Assembly (NCBI RefSeq): GCF_003363775.1
Contig: NZ_CP031376.1
Coordinates: 1,116,001 to 1,180,000, forward strand
DNA length: 64,000 nucleotides
Reading direction: 5' to 3'
Origin: Spiroplasma alleghenense
Lineage (GTDB): Bacteria > Bacillota_I > Bacilli_A > Mycoplasmatales > Mycoplasmataceae
Each line of letters begins with the position of its first letter. The stretch's first letter is position 1. Position numbers and translations under genes: made by a program. Positions 42,944-53,035 of the stretch are shown here, one piece after another. Under the pieces are notes generated by a model. The model searched no databases, had not been told where the DNA came from, and saw only the letters and a list, made by a program, of their open reading frames with translations.

Positions 42944-45467
42944 TTTTAAGTTTTTCTCCTTGCAATTTTTTAATCATTTTTATATTGAACTCATCATCTT
43001 TTTTATCACTTACTTGATATGCAATATCCAAAGAGTGAATTGTATTGTAATAATTGTTTTGTAGTAATAATATTTTGTCTTTAAATTCATGTTCACTAAA
43101 ACTATTTAGTAAATTATCAACTATCAAAAGATATTCATTTTGAAATTTATTTAAGTTGCTTATAATATCATTTACTTCAACTTGTTTTTGGAAATAAATT
43201 TTATCTAACTCAAAAGCTTTTGAATTTTTATCAACCTCATTAAATAGTTCATTATATTTTCTGACCATTTCATAATTTTTTTTGCTATAAGCATGGTTTG
43301 CTTTTTTAGATAATTTATCTTTTTGTTTTTCATCTTTTGCATTAGCTTTTTGAGCAACAACCGAAGCTTTAACCAAATCTTTCATAATTTTTTCTCACTC
43401 ACTGATTGATTTAAATTTATCTTTATCCAGGTATGAAACTAATTTATCAAACTCGTCTTTAAATTGACTGTCAACTTCACTTAAAGGTTTGTTATAAGCG
43501 ATTGCATAAGTTTTAGCAAACAGCTTATTCATTTTTTTGGTATTTTTTAATTCATTGGGGCGATCATTGTATATCATTATTGTAAATAAACAACCCACCC
43601 CAATACTTGTTAATATCGCTAATGTTCATCCAATATATTGTAATGCTCCTCCTTGAACTGATAGGAAAGAGAATATTCCCTGGGCATTTGGTAAAAACCA
43701 ATTTCCTTGAAAGACTCCAGTATAAATAATTCCTCCAAAAAATGCTCCAACACATCCAGCAAAGAAAGGTTTTACTTTTGGTAAATTAACCGCGTAAATA
43801 ATTGGTTCAGTAATTCCAAATATTGCTCCCGGAATTGCACCAATGGCTACAGAACGTAGGTTGGCATTATTAGTACGAGACGCAACTCCAATAGTTGCTC
43901 CCATTTGACCAAAGACACCAAATACTGTTCCAAATAATACCGGAATTCCTACGGCACTATTATTAAGCGCTGGTAGTGCAACAGCAGTTCATACAGCTGA
44001 GTGAGCTCCGGTTAATACTAATGGTTGTCAAATAAATGCAAACATTGCAGTTCCCAATCCAAATGGAATATAGGCAAATAAACTTATTAAGTATCCAATT
44101 GTTAATTCAATAACGCTTAATGCATTTCCTAATACCATAAAAGTCATTGAACAAGTAAACAATACTGCTAATGAGTGTCTAAAAATAATATCAACACTTG
44201 TTGGCATTCAAGTTTTTATAAATTTATCAGTATAGTAATACAAGAATCCCGCAGCCACTAAAGGTATTACAGAAGTTGGATATCCTTTAATTCCAAAATT
44301 AGCTTGGATTTGACCCACCTTCAATGTGAATCAAACAATTTCAATGCCTGAAAATAAGTAAGGACTTATTAGGGTTACCCCGATTAAAACCGCAACTACC
44401 GTATTGCCTCCTAAATATTTAATAGTATTGTATAAAAAGAATATTCCCACAAATGCGGTACCCGGATAGGCAATTATGTAGAACATTACATTCGCCCAAT
44501 GATAATCTAGCAATGCAGTTCCAAATGTTCCACCAGGAATAGCTTGGTAAAGTCCGATTAATTGATCTCCAAAAATTGTATAGAATGCTTGGAGCATACT
44601 TCCCCCAATCAAGGCGGGAATCATCGGTATAACAACCGCTTGAATAAAAGACATTAATTTAGTTTTAAATGTGACAGGAATTACTTCAGTCGAAGAAGTC
44701 TTGTCTTTATTTAGAAGGTATTGTCCAAAAGCATCTTTAACTTTATAAACTTCTCCACCAACAATAATTTGTAATTCATTACCTGCTCAGTTAACTCCCT
44801 TAACGATTGGAATTTTTTTGATAACATCTTCGTTAACTTGTGATTTATCAATTACATCCAATCGCAAACGAGTCATACAATTCGAAAAGTCTTTGAAGTT
44901 TTTCTCTCCACCAACATTATCGTAAACAGTTTTTGCAATGACATCATATTTACCAGCAAAAGAAACCGGTGAAACAGGATTATTATCTTTTTGCTTTTTA
45001 ACTTCTAGTTGATTAACCTCCATGATCAAATCACCTTGTTTTACTTTTCCAGTTTTGATAATTTTCAAATCGAATTCTTGGTTAGTTTCTAAAACTATTG
45101 CGGTCTCTATTTTACATTTATTTTTTAAAATGTACTTTAAATCAGCTTTAACTATTTTACTTTTCAAATCAACTTTAGTATCATTTTCAATAAAAGTATT
45201 AAACGGAACACCATTTAAAGTAACTGTTTCCAAACCAATATGCATTAAAATTGGAGGAAAATTTTTTTCAACTTCAAAAAAATAAGCATGTTTAGTATCA
45301 AATACTTGCAGCATTTTACCTTCGTCAATAATTGAGCTGAATACTTCGCTACTTGGTTTAATATAAATTCCATCACCAAGCATTTTATTTGAAAAAACAC
45401 CATCATTTAGTTTTGAAATTTCAAATACTTCCCCATCACAGGGAGCATATATTTTTTTAACATTCAT
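42921..45467 (-). CDS. PTS IIABC with C-terminal coiled coil (third system)
   Basis: 848 aa. IIA with His76 in ILMHIGLE, IIB with Cys197 in SNCMTRLR, IIC (about 240-610) with GAIFGITEPIIYAVNLPK, then a ~240-residue Lys/Glu-rich helical tail (NYEMVRKYNELFNEVDKNSK). Same IIA-IIB-IIC order as 23693-26185 but only about half identical. Likely specificity is a beta-glucoside or related disaccharide. Preceded by AAAGGAAAAAG and the palindrome at 45516. Confidence 0.93.
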
Positions 45468-45515
45468 TTTATCTTTTTCCTTTCACATTAAAATTTTATT
45501 ATGGGATATCAAATA

Positions 45516-45546
45516 AAAAAGTACTAACCTAAGGTTAGTACTTTTT
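45516..45546. terminator. Palindrome: terminator and/or regulator site
   Basis: AAAAAGTACTAACCT / AGGTTAGTACTTTTT, perfect 15-bp arms with no loop beyond the central bases, T-run on both strands. It overlaps the MerR-type gene's stop codon and lies directly upstream of the PTS promoter region. Being a perfect GTACTAACC inverted repeat, it could also be the site of the adjacent MerR-type protein. Confidence 0.65.
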
Positions 45547-46260
45547 GCAAAATCATTTTATAGTTGCATTAGTTATTTCATTTGAATAGTTATATTTACA
45601 AATTCTTTTCATTTCTTTAATGTATCTGGGTTCACAAGTCAATCAATTTATGAAAGAAAAAAAATATATTTTTGAATTAAAATTTGAATTTTCGCTGAAA
45701 AAATTATCTAAGCTGTCGAGTTTTTCAAAAATTACTTTATCCTTTTCTATTTCTAAATTACTTTCATAGTTAAGAAATAAACTATAAAAAGTTTTTCGTC
45801 ATTTGCGTAGAAAATTTTTTTTCTCATCATCTTCGAACCATTTTTTCTTAATTTCAAAAACATCAATCGCAATGTAAGGAGCTATAATGATTTTATTGCT
45901 GAAATAAAACGCTTCCTTTTTGGCTAGATTTTCATTGTCTTGTTCAATTTCATTCAAAGTTAACACCAGTTTATCCAAACCCTTCTTTTCAGATTCTAAG
46001 AAATCATGAAATATTAAGAATAAATTTCTTTCGCTGGTAAGGTTGTCAAGAAAAACTTTGATGTTGTCTAATGAGAACCCAATCTTTTGAAGCATTTTGA
46101 TTTTAAATAAATTATTTAACTCTTCTAAGTTTAGTTCTATTTTATTTTCTTCTTTAATAATCGTTTTGGGTAACAATCCCTTACCAACATACAAGGTGAT
46201 TTGCTTATGACTGGTTGCAGCATTTCTGCGGATAAATTTTGAATCGAAAATATTAATCAC
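45535..46260 (-). CDS. MerR-family transcriptional regulator
   Basis: 241 aa. The N-terminal winged HTH reads IRRNAATSHKQITLYVGKGL followed by LNNLFKIKMLQKIGFSLDNI, the characteristic MerR pattern, then a helix and an effector domain rich in Phe and Trp. It is upstream of and co-directional with the PTS/GH1/SemiSWEET operon, which it probably controls. It is divergent from the GH1 gene at 46416. Two TGA-encoded Trp lie near the C-terminus. Confidence 0.8.
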
Positions 46261-46356
46261 TCCTTTATATACATTTCTATTTTATATTATATAGGTGAGA
46301 TAAATTTATAAAGTACTTGAAATATTTAAAAGCACTTTCTAATATTCGGTTTTTAA

Positions 46357-46402
46357 TTGTTTTTAATTTTCGCATTTATATAATTAAGTTATCTAGATAA
46401 AA
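46357..46402 (+). promoter_or_regulatory. Promoter of GH1 46416 with RpiR-like site
   Basis: TTGTTT and TATAAT with 16-bp spacing. The -10 runs into TATAATTAAGTTAT, which matches the centre of the palindrome at 4314-4340 (minus strand), so the same RpiR-type proteins may act here. Confidence 0.5.
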
Positions 46403-46415
46403 GGAGTTTAAAAAG

Positions 46416-47828
46416 ATGAAAAAAGATAACAACAAAAAATTATTTCCCAAAGATTTTCTTTGAAGCGCTTCAACAAGCGCTTACCAATTTGAGGGAGCTT
46501 GAAATGTTGATGGCAAAGGTCCTAGCGTTCAAGATATTAATGAAAATATCCCTGAGGGTACCACTGATTTTAAAGTTACCTCAGATCACTATAACCATTT
46601 AGAAGAAGATGTTAAATTATTAGCCGAATTAGGTTTAAAAGCTTACCGCTTTTCAATCGCCTGAACAAGAATTATTCCTGATGGAGATGGAGAAATCAAT
46701 CAAAAAGGAATTGATTTCTATAACCGTTTGATAAATTTATTAATTAAGCATAAAATTGAACCAATTGTTACTATGTATCACTTTGATATCCCTGCCAAAT
46801 TAGAGGATAAGGATGGTTGAAGCAACCCTAAAACTATTGATGCTTTTGTTAGATTTGCTAAAATACTATTTGAAAATTATGGGGATCGAGTTAAATACTG
46901 ATTAACTATTAACGAGCAAAACATGATTATTTTAGTAGGACAAATCATTGGAATGAAAATGCCAAAAAGTGATAACTATTTAAAATCACTTTACCAAATG
47001 AATCACTACATGATGTTAGCCCAATCTAAAACTATGAAGCTTTGCCATGATTTGCTTCCTAATGCAAAAATAGGACCAGCACCAAATATTTCAGCCATCT
47101 ATCCAGCGTCAAGTAAACCTGAAGATCAAATTGCTGCTATGAATATGAGTTGCTTAAGAAATTGATTATATTTAGACGCAGCAGTTCGAGGAATTTACAA
47201 CCCAACCGTAATTGCTTGATTGAAAAAAAATAATGCAATGTTTGATATTAAACCTGGTGATATGGATATTTTAAAATCAGGTAAACCAGACTTTATTGCC
47301 TTTAATTACTACAATACCTCAACTGCAAAAATGCCAGAATCTGGAATCATCAAAGATCAACTAACTAGTCAACAGAAATTAAAAATTGAACCAGACTTTT
47401 ACGAACAAGTTGATAATCCAAATCTAGGAAAAACTCAATTTGGTTGAGAAATTGATCCAACTGGATTTAGAACAACATTTAGAGAAACCTACGATCGCTA
47501 TGGATTGCCATTACTAGTAACGGAAAACGGACTTGGTGCTTATGATGAAATAACCAAAGACTTTAAAATTCATGATGACTATCGTATTGAATATTACACA
47601 AAACATATTCAAGCTATGAAAGATGCCATTGATGAAGGAGTTGAAGTAATAGGTTACAGTCCTTGAAGTGCTATTGATTTAGTTTCAACTCACGAAGGAA
47701 TTAAAAAACGTTACGGGTTTGTTTATGTAAATCGTGATGAATTTGATTTAAAAGATTTAAAACGCTACAAAAAAGACAGTTTCTTTTGATATCAAAACTT
47801 GATTAGAACTAATGGAGAGTCTCTATAA
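46416..47828 (+). CDS. 6-phospho-beta-glucosidase (GH1), stand-alone
   Basis: 470 aa. [20 protein letters not shown], acid/base in YWLTINEQN and nucleophile in [12 protein letters not shown]. About 70% identical by eye to 22312-23721. It has no PTS gene beside it and must use substrate imported by another system. AAAGGAG lies 8 nt before the ATG. It faces the RpiR gene at 47860 and shares a terminator with it. Confidence 0.93.
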
Positions 47829-47831
47829 ATT

Positions 47832-47862
47832 AAAACCACCAAAAAATCATTGGTGGTTTTTA
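47832..47862. terminator. Bidirectional terminator
   Basis: AAAACCACCAA / TTGGTGGTTTT stem with T-run on both sides, between convergent GH1 and rpiR genes; overlaps the rpiR stop codon. Confidence 0.85.
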
Positions 47863-48621
47863 AATGTTTAAAATAATTTTTGAGAAAATATATTCAATTG
47901 CGATGTTGCGAATGTTTGACATAACATATTCTTGACCACGAGTTCCCAACTCTATGAGAGCTAAAGGCTTTATCAGTTTAGCTGCTTGAGAAGTTGAAGC
48001 TACTACTAAGGTTCTAACTCCTTGTGCCAATAAGTTGTGATAAATTTGAATTATAGTTTCATTATCAATACCACTGATAATAAAGATTACTAAATCTGGT
48101 TTATTTATTGATTGTAAAACTTTGGAATGATTATGGCGGATTTGTTCTAAACTGACATGGTTACAAACTCGCTTTAAGTTGTCACAAATGTTTTGTGCGT
48201 TTATCACTTGTTCATAGCTGGAAAATAAATGAATGCTCTGACTGTTTTTGATCTCTTTGATAAATATTTTTAAATCTTCATTTTGATTATCTATAAAATC
48301 AAAAATCTGATTCATTTCATTTCTGATGCTTTTTAAATTACCCTGAAATGATTGAGAATTTTTTTCATCATTTTTGATATTATAGTATTCACTTTCAATT
48401 TTTAAGCGCAAGTATAATTCACGATAACCATCATAGCCTAAACTTTTAGAGAATAATGTTACAGTAGATTCTGAAACAAAACAGCTGTCTGCCAATTCCT
48501 TTTGCTTTAAAAATATATTTTGATCAAAATTTTGTAGTATTTTAATCGCTATTTGTTTATGAACTTCTTGATTCTTTGAATTCTCTACTTGTTTTAAAAC
48601 TTCTCTAACTGACTTAAACAT
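47860..48621 (-). CDS. RpiR/MurR-family regulator, third homologue
   Basis: 253 aa. MFKSVREVLKQVENSKN matches the start of the cassette regulators, and SESTVTLFSKSLGYDGYREL is the recognition region. The SIS domain begins near 125 (SQSIHLFSSYEQVINAQNIC) and retains SGIDNETIIQIY. Unlike the truncated-looking SIS region of 4391/26285 it has the TLVVASTSQAAKL segment. Likely regulates GH1 46416 and perhaps distant operons. Confidence 0.9.
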   Translation of the reverse strand: MFKSVREVLKQVENSKNQEVHKQIAIKILQNFDQNIFLKQKELADSCFVSESTVTLFSKSLGYDGYRELYLRLKIESEYYNIKNDEKNSQSFQGNLKSIRNEMNQIFDFIDNQNEDLKIFIKEIKNSQSIHLFSSYEQVINAQNICDNLKRVCNHVSLEQIRHNHSKVLQSINKPDLVIFIISGIDNETIIQIYHNLLAQGVRTLVVASTSQAAKLIKPLALIELGTRGQEYVMSNIRNIAIEYIFSKIILNI

Positions 48622-48694
48622 AATACCTCTTAAATATATAAATATAATATCATAGTGATACTATGAATAATAAGTCTATAAAGAAAATCTTAGC

Positions 48695-48723
48695 AAAAAA
48701 TAGAACCTGGGGTTCTATTTTTT
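48695..48723 (-). terminator. Terminator of the small-gene unit
   Basis: AAAAAATAGAACC / GGTTCTATTTTTT 13-bp stem with a 3-nt loop, directly after the stop at 48725. Confidence 0.85.
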
Positions 48724-48724
48724 G

Positions 48725-48916
48725 CTATATCTCATCGATGTCAGAGATTAAATTGTTTTTGATAAATATTTGTATGATTTTATCTAACTGAAATCGAAGT
48801 AATATTATTTCTTTTTCATTTTTTTCATCCATTTCCGCTTGATGTCTAAGTTTTTCTTCTCAGATTTTATTGCTTTTCAATAATTCTTGTCTAATTTCAA
48901 GTGAACATTTTGACAC
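48725..48916 (-). CDS. Small helical protein (63 aa)
   Basis: Not recognised. SKCSLEIRQELLKSNKIWEE and IKNNLISDIDEI match the C-terminal half of the neighbouring 115-aa protein (48956-49303). GTG start behind AGGAGG with 10-nt spacing. Highly charged helix, no signal or membrane segment. It is probably a shortened duplicate of its neighbour. Confidence 0.6.
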
Positions 48917-48955
48917 TTTGATTTTGCCTCCTTTTAAATTCCTTATAAATTTTTA

Positions 48956-49303
48956 TTATATTTCACTAATATCAGAGATTAAATTGTTTTTAATAAGTAT
49001 CTTGGTCATTTTATCAATTAGCAATTGGTAGTCTTTGGACAATTGTTTAAGTTTTTCTTCTCAGATTTTATTTGATTTCAGTAATTCTTGTTCGATTTCT
49101 TGTGAACATTTTGACATTTTGATTTCATACTCCTTTAAACTTTTTCTAAAATTTTTATTAAAACATTTTTTATCAAATATAGAAATATTCATGTCATCGA
49201 TGAATTCTTTTATTTCAGCAGGTCAATCGCTGCTAGGATCGATGACTACAATGGGTTTGTTGTTCTCTTTTTGAATTAGAACAATTATTTTTTTATTATT
49301 CAA
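48956..49303 (-). CDS. Small protein with strand-rich start and helical C-terminus (115 aa)
   Basis: Not recognised. TTG start at 49303 behind AGGAGGGG, giving MNNKKIIVLIQKENNKPIVV and DPSSDWPAEIKEFIDDMNIS. The C-terminal ~55 residues are the helical module shared with 48725-48916 (SKCSQEIEQELLKSNKIWEE). A second start at the internal ATG (MSKCSQ) with AAAGGAG upstream would make a 53-aa product equal to that module, so two products are possible. Confidence 0.6.
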
Positions 49304-49581
49304 TGGATTTCCCCTCCTATATAGAAATCGTGTTTTTTTAGTTAATTAACGCATTAAATTTTAATATTCTTCAAAATCTAATTGTCTAATGCCTATTAAT
49401 TATAAGTTGATATCTGAAATTTAACAGCATTATTTGAAAGTTTTAAAACAATCACTCTATTTTTTCCAAAAACAATCAAGTCTTAATTTAATAATTAAAT
49501 TAACGATAAATCCAAAATAATTTTTAAGATTGCATCTAAGTTAATTGATTTAATTGCGATATAAAATTATTTATCTTTAAA
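49304..49581. other. Intergenic region, no feature seen
   Basis: Very AT-rich sequence with no open frame in either direction under TGA = Trp, no hairpin and no recognisable RNA gene. It holds whatever promoter the 115-aa gene uses; no good match to consensus was found. Confidence 0.5.
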
Positions 49582-50958
49582 TTAGACTACCTCAATCTTA
49601 GCCTTTTTACTATACTTAGGTAATTTAGAATTTCAAAACAAGAAGTCTGCTTTCTTTCCGATAATTATTAGTAATATTAAAATTATAGAATACAAATGTA
49701 CCAGTCAGTTAAATTTAAGAAGGTTCATAATCTCTATTATAGGGTTAGAGTCATTTAACTTGGATATCAAAGCTGTAATAGATAAGTTAAAAAAACTAAA
49801 TGGATTATTTGTCAGTAACAAAGGTTGGGTAAAATTCAATAACATTTCACTTCTCATAATTTTAGGATCTTCATCTTTAATTGGAACGTCTTTTAAACTA
49901 TTACCCATTAAAGATAAATTGTTAACCACATGACAAATTGTTGCATTGATAAATCGTTTTTCATTTAAATAGCTGATATTTTTTGTGAATGAATTTTTGT
50001 CTGAAAAGAAACTAAAAATCTCACTGATAAAATTAAGTAGACCAAAAAATAATAAGGCAAATATAAAGTCTATTAATATTTTCAGTAAATTAGTTAATCA
50101 AATTTCAGCTCCAATATTTTCGATAAAATTGCTATTAAATAAAATAAAGTCTATTTCGGTATGCTTATTTCCTTGAATATTGAAACCCAAAACAAAGAAC
50201 AATATCATTTGAATAACGAAGAAACCTATTATCAATCATTTGAAATCAATACTAAATAGCAAACATGTCAAAAACAATATTATCGGAATCATATTTAGCA
50301 TTAAATTTAAATTACTAATCCCTAAGGGATTTTGAACTATTGAGTCTGTAGCGAAAGGGAAAAATAAAAATAATATAATCGTTACAGCTAAGGACAATAG
50401 TAATATCCGACTTGTATAATTTGAAATAGCTTGACTTTCAAAGGCTGATTCTTTTGTATAGTAAACCAATCAAAATGTTCCAACAAAACCGCTCAATAAC
50501 TGAGGGGAATTTATTTGGGTATTTAAAATAACAGGTTGAATTACTACAAAGACAATTAGAAAGCAAATAATTTTACGTTCAATTAGTAGCCCTGATATTA
50601 ATGTCAATAAAATAACTATTATTGGTATGTGTTTTGTAGAAACCAGATTATTGATTAAAGTTCAAAATGAGTAGACCACATAGGTATTTACCAATAATAC
50701 AATTATCATAACTGTTGCAACTATTTCAATTAATTTAATGTAAAATTTATTTAAGAGTCCCTCTTCTTTAATTTCAAAATCAGATTTTCTTTTTACTAAA
50801 AAATTAAGATATCATAGCGCTAGAATAAAGGTTAAAGTAAAAGTAATTGTGAAAAAAATAGTTGGACTATCAATTAAAACTAAAGTAACTATTGATAAAG
50901 AATATGAGAAAATCAATAAAAACGAAAATAGTATTTTCGTTTTTTTATTAATGAGCAT
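49582..50958 (-). CDS. Polytopic membrane protein downstream of the surface genes
   Basis: 458 aa, about ten hydrophobic segments (FSFLLIFSYSLSIVTLVLI, IPIIVILLTLISGLL, ILLLSLAVTIILFLFFPFA, IILFLTCLLFSIDF, SIILILLIIIGKK). Starts MLINKKTKILFS at 50958, overlapping the preceding surface gene's stop by 11 nt. Read continuously through many TGA codons. No transporter signature recognised. Genetic coupling to two large surface proteins suggests a role in anchoring, processing or exporting them (inference). Confidence 0.8.
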
Positions 50959-53035
50959 ATCCTAGAACCTTCAATGCTATTTGTTCTAATTCTTGTGGAG
51001 TTGAATATGTATGTTCAATATATTCTCCATCTTTATTTTGAATATATAAGTAAACATTAGATACTTCGCTAGTTACAACACTACCTCCATATGAACCAGA
51101 TACTAAAGCATCGTAGGCATCCATTTGGTTAATAAAATACATCGGTTTATCATTAATCATTACTTTATAGGTTGTGTAAATCCCATCGGTTATAATGTTG
51201 TCAAAGCTGACAGTTTTATTTTTTCAACTTTTAATTTCATCATTGTGAACGTATTTTGAACTTAAGTCTATCTTAGTTTGTAATTTTCTAACAGCATCTT
51301 CTTTATCATTTCCTGAAACTTCATAGTTCCCGTAAACATCAAAGGCAAAGTATTTTTTAGCTAAAACATTACTTTCAATTTGGAATAGTTTTTCTTGAGC
51401 TTCTGCTGAGGTTGGTGATAATAGTAGACCGTCCAGAGAGGATTGATGTTTTTCTCCAGTAAATGTATACAAGGTACGAACATCCATTTCCCCCATCAAA
51501 TAAAGGTAGTTATCTAAGTCAGCTTTTGTTACTGATAATTGTGAGTTTACTTTATATAGTTGGTTTCCCTCTTGGTCAAACCCATCATAGCGAGTCATAA
51601 TTTCTGGTTTTAAAACATTGTCATAGTATTCTTGACTATCTGAAACTGAAAGTTCTTCTCCTTTAACTCCGTTTGGACCATATAAGTAATCTCTTTTAAC
51701 CCCATACTTATTGTATTTTTCGCGAGGAAGACCATAAGTATTTAGAATTTCATTTTTCACAAATACTGGTAATCAGTAATCAAATAACTCTAAAACTATT
51801 TCAGTTGGAATGTCTTTAGTACTTGCAATTTCATATCCTAAATTACTTTTAGTACGAATTAAATAAGCATCTTTTTCAGAGTCTTTCATCTCATCAATTT
51901 TTTTACCATAAAGTTTAATTGCAGAATTATGGGTAAGATCAATTATTAGTTTACTTAAATCTACATCGGTTGGATTTTTACCTCATGATCCGTCTTTGGT
52001 AGTATTAAAAGTAATTTCTTCTTTTTGACCATCACTATTTATAAATCCGTATTTGTATAATCATTTTTTTCCATTTCAAGATCCATGTGTAAGACCTCTG
52101 TCGTAGTTATTTTTATTCCTAAAAAAATCTGTTCCACCATCTAAACGATCTTTCGGTTTTATGGTCACTTGTCCGTTATGTTTTTGCTCTCTTCCTTCAA
52201 TGTAGTGATGCATTTCAATTTTTTCAGATTTATAAAATTTAAAGGTTTGTTGAGTGCTGGTTTCAACAAAGTCAACGTAATTTAAATCATCGCAAATATC
52301 TTCGGTTTTGGTAACTCTGGTTGGTGACCCCCATTTGCTAGCAAAATTATTTTTTATTGTTTTTTCAATATTATCGGCATTTCCGATTGCTCTTTTGGTT
52401 CCTACAAAATTACTTGGTTTCAAGTAGTATCCATCAACAAAACCATTAAGCATTTTCTCTTGGTCGTCTTTATTAAAAGCGTTGTAAAAGCGACCGTTTA
52501 CTTGATAATAATTAGATTTTTCTAAACCTTGTTTAAATACAAAATTATCTTTGGCTTCGGTTGGTGAATCATATCAACCAATGTGATCATAACTATAACG
52601 TTGTTGAACTAAACCTAGGTTTGTATATGAATCCAAGGCTTTCTGTCTTTGGGTTTGAGCATTACCAAAGGCATCACGATAAACCATTGAAAAATTATCA
52701 AGGTTTGTATCATATAATTTTGTTTCATCTAAAATTCCATTTTGATGATCTTTTATAATTTCATTTAAATTGGATGAAGTTTGATAACTTTGAATTAAGC
52801 TTTCACTATAAATAAAATTATCTAATTCTTGCTTGCTATTAAAAGTTTCTCCATTAAAATTATAAATTTCTTTAGTTCCAATTACTTTTGATTTTGAGGC
52901 AATTAATTGCGTCATTTCTGAAACTTGACTGTTAAGACTTGATCTATTGAATTCATTTACAGCAACTCCGGTTGTGGCAACTCCAGATAAAAGCATTTGC
53001 GAACTTAATAATATTTTAAATAAACTAATTCCCAT
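50948..53035 (-). CDS. Large surface protein with recurring FxG-type motif (695 aa)
   Basis: Not recognised. N-terminal hydrophobic signal (LFKILLSSQMLLSGVATTGV) without lipobox, then a large extracellular part. Short units with an aromatic-hydrophobic strand, G and a following helix recur: YNFNGETFNSKQELDNFIYS, MVYRDAFGNAQTQRQKALDS, FDVYGNYEVSGNDKEDAVRK, MINDKPMYFINQMDAYDALV. Start at 53035 overlaps the preceding gene's end (ATGGGAATTAG). Frame is open throughout with TGA = Trp. Confidence 0.8.
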
